Assembly (NCBI RefSeq): GCF_023517795.1 | Contig: NZ_CP082928.1 | Location: 1,054,001-1,118,000, forward strand | Direction of reading: 5' to 3' | DNA from: Pseudomonas fulva | Lineage (GTDB): Bacteria > Pseudomonadota > Gammaproteobacteria > Pseudomonadales > Pseudomonadaceae | DNA: 64,000 nt | Shown: positions 63,128-64,000 of the stretch, piece by piece | Layout: every line of letters begins with the position of its first letter | How positions within the stretch are numbered: the stretch's first letter is position 1 | The notes under the pieces: model-generated | What the model was told of the DNA's origin: nothing | What the model saw: only the letters and a program-made list of their open reading frames with translations | Database searches by the model: none | Position numbers and translations under genes: made by a program

Positions 63128-63264
63128 GGGCGTCTCAAAAAACGTAGGCGAGGCAGCTAGCGCAAGGCAAAAACAGGCGAAAAGCGGAGTTTACGGCTGT
63201 AAATGAGCATTTGAGCCTGTTTTTAACGCTGCGATGGCAACGTAGGTAGTTTTTAGAGGTGTCC
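63128..63264. repeat. Long palindromic intergenic element of about 135 bp
   Basis: Nested inverted arms are seen: AAAAACAGGC with GCCTGTTTTT, TTTAC with GTAAA at the centre, and GTCTCAAAAAACGTAGG with an imperfect partner (GTAGTTTTTAGAGGTGTCC region) at the ends. Elements of this form occur often between Pseudomonas genes. It lies exactly between two convergent genes and may act as a two-way terminator. Confidence 0.75.
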
Positions 63265-63265
63265 T

Positions 63266-63955
63266 TCAGCGGCACATGCGGAAGCCGCCCATATCCAGAT
63301 GGAAGTGATCACGGTGCGCGGCGTTGTAGTCCGGCCCCAGGGTGGTATTGAAGCTGGAACAGGCCGCCTGCTGCACCTGGCGCAGAAACAGCGATTTGTC
63401 ATCTTCGCCCGGCCAGTCACGCAGCACACTGATGCGCCGGCCATCGGCCAGGCGGAAACCGACGATATCCAGGGCATTGGCCGAGGCATGCTGGCTGCGC
63501 CGCTGACTGCCGGCGATGGTGCGGCAGGCGAAGCTGCCGACATGGTCGACCTGCACCACCCGCTGGCCGAAACGCTGTTCGGCCGCCGGTTGCAAGCCAT
63601 GGCGTTCGAACAGGGCGAAGGCCGCGGCCACCGGGCAGGTGGCGATAAAGCTGCTGCTCAGGCGCACGTCGCTGCCCTGCACCCGCACCGTGTTGGTCAG
63701 CGGGCAATCGGCGGCCGGCGTGCTGTCGGGCAGCGCGACGTAGCGCAGCGCCGACGTATCGAGCACCGTACGGCATAACTCGGGGTCGCCCTGCAGACGC
63801 CGCAGCTTGTAGGCGGTCAGCCAGTTGGGCGTGTCACGCAGGTCGAGCGGGGCCCAGGGGTTCCAGCGCGGTGGCACGTCGATCCACTGGCGATACAGCG
63901 CCAGCGGACCGCCAACCGCCACGAAGATCAACAGCGCGCTCAGAAACTGCCGCAC
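63266..63955 (-). CDS. Extensin-family (extensin-like C-terminal domain) protein
   Basis: 229 residues from a GTG at 63955. An N-terminal membrane helix (LSALLIFVAVGGPLALY) anchors it to the inner membrane. The rest matches the bacterial extensin-like domain: DCPLTNTVRV, GSFACRTIAG, SQHASANALDIVGF and the C-terminal HRDHFHLDMG. The HASANALD and HFHLD blocks resemble those of zinc-dependent peptidoglycan D,D-peptidases such as the LAS group, so a cell-wall role is possible. It starts one base after the stop of the edge gene, so they form one unit. Confidence 0.85.
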   Translation of the reverse strand: MRQFLSALLIFVAVGGPLALYRQWIDVPPRWNPWAPLDLRDTPNWLTAYKLRRLQGDPELCRTVLDTSALRYVALPDSTPAADCPLTNTVRVQGSDVRLSSSFIATCPVAAAFALFERHGLQPAAEQRFGQRVVQVDHVGSFACRTIAGSQRRSQHASANALDIVGFRLADGRRISVLRDWPGEDDKSLFLRQVQQAACSSFNTTLGPDYNAAHRDHFHLDMGGFRMCR

Positions 63956-63956
63956 G

Positions 63957-64000
63957 CTAGCCCTTGAACAGGTCGTTGATGGCGTCGAACGGCAGCGCCT
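63957..64000 (-). CDS. 3' end of an unidentified gene at the window edge
   Basis: The last 13 codons read ALPFDAINDLFKG before a TAG at 63957-63959. The stop lies one base before the start of the extensin-family gene, which shows a shared operon. Too little is present to name the protein. Confidence 0.6.
   Translation of the reverse strand, partial: ALPFDAINDLFKG

Overview
The window looks like a chromosomal segment of a Pseudomonas-group gammaproteobacterium. Support for this comes from high GC with strong G/C third-position bias, a hut cluster controlled by a GntR-type HutC, a PlsB-type acyltransferase, an RsmJ methyltransferase, an RND efflux pair with a divergent TetR gene, and dispersed palindromic intergenic repeats of the kind common in this group. 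I see no rRNA or tRNA gene, no CRISPR array, no insertion sequence and no prophage. Genes run into both edges: a cytochrome b561-type gene at the left and an unidentified gene at the right.

Layout. 1-2.2 kb: end of a cytochrome b and a membrane sulfatase-fold phosphoethanolamine-transferase-like protein. 2.2-6.9 kb: a LacI-controlled sugar divergon (Gfo/Idh/MocA oxidoreductase, TIM-barrel isomerase, nucleoside-permease-like MFS) with a perfect 16-bp operator. 6.9-17 kb: a metallophosphoesterase, a candidate structured small RNA, MobA-like and XdhC molybdenum-cofactor accessory genes, a receiver protein, a nitrate/nitrite-type (NIT) chemoreceptor, a GFA protein, an AEC carrier, a CitMHS citrate carrier and TerC. 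17-21 kb: a degraded reading frame and an AT-richer membrane ORF, then a Na/Pi symporter coupled to an M16 peptidase.

21.1-37.7 kb is the most unusual part. An enolase-superfamily dehydratase and an MFS carrier form one unit. Beside it is a nine-gene minus-strand operon: MFS, amidohydrolase, PdxA-like dehydrogenase, TRAP QM, two TRAP binding proteins, a beta-propeller and a second amidohydrolase. A divergent TctCBA tripartite carrier with a LysR gene follows. Together they look like uptake and breakdown of an unidentified sugar acid or related carboxylate, fed by four separate transporters. Paired LysR-type sites lie in the divergent promoter region.

37.8-47.9 kb: plsB, a peptidoglycan-binding lipoprotein, a DUF4197 protein, an RND efflux pump with adaptor and TetR regulator, and a second GFA protein. 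47.9-55.9 kb: a histidine utilisation cluster (hutI, hutG of the arginase type, a YjiH-family carrier, hutU, hutH, hutC) with two HutC-type operators. This encodes the four-step route to glutamate and formamide. 55.9-57.8 kb: a LysR gene and an EamA exporter. 57.8-61.4 kb: a three-subunit PaoABC-like molybdenum aldehyde oxidoreductase without a Tat leader; the only candidate maturation genes in the window are the XdhC and MobA-like genes about 48 kb away. 61.4-64 kb: several palindromic repeats, rsmJ, a small unknown gene, an extensin-family protein and the edge gene.
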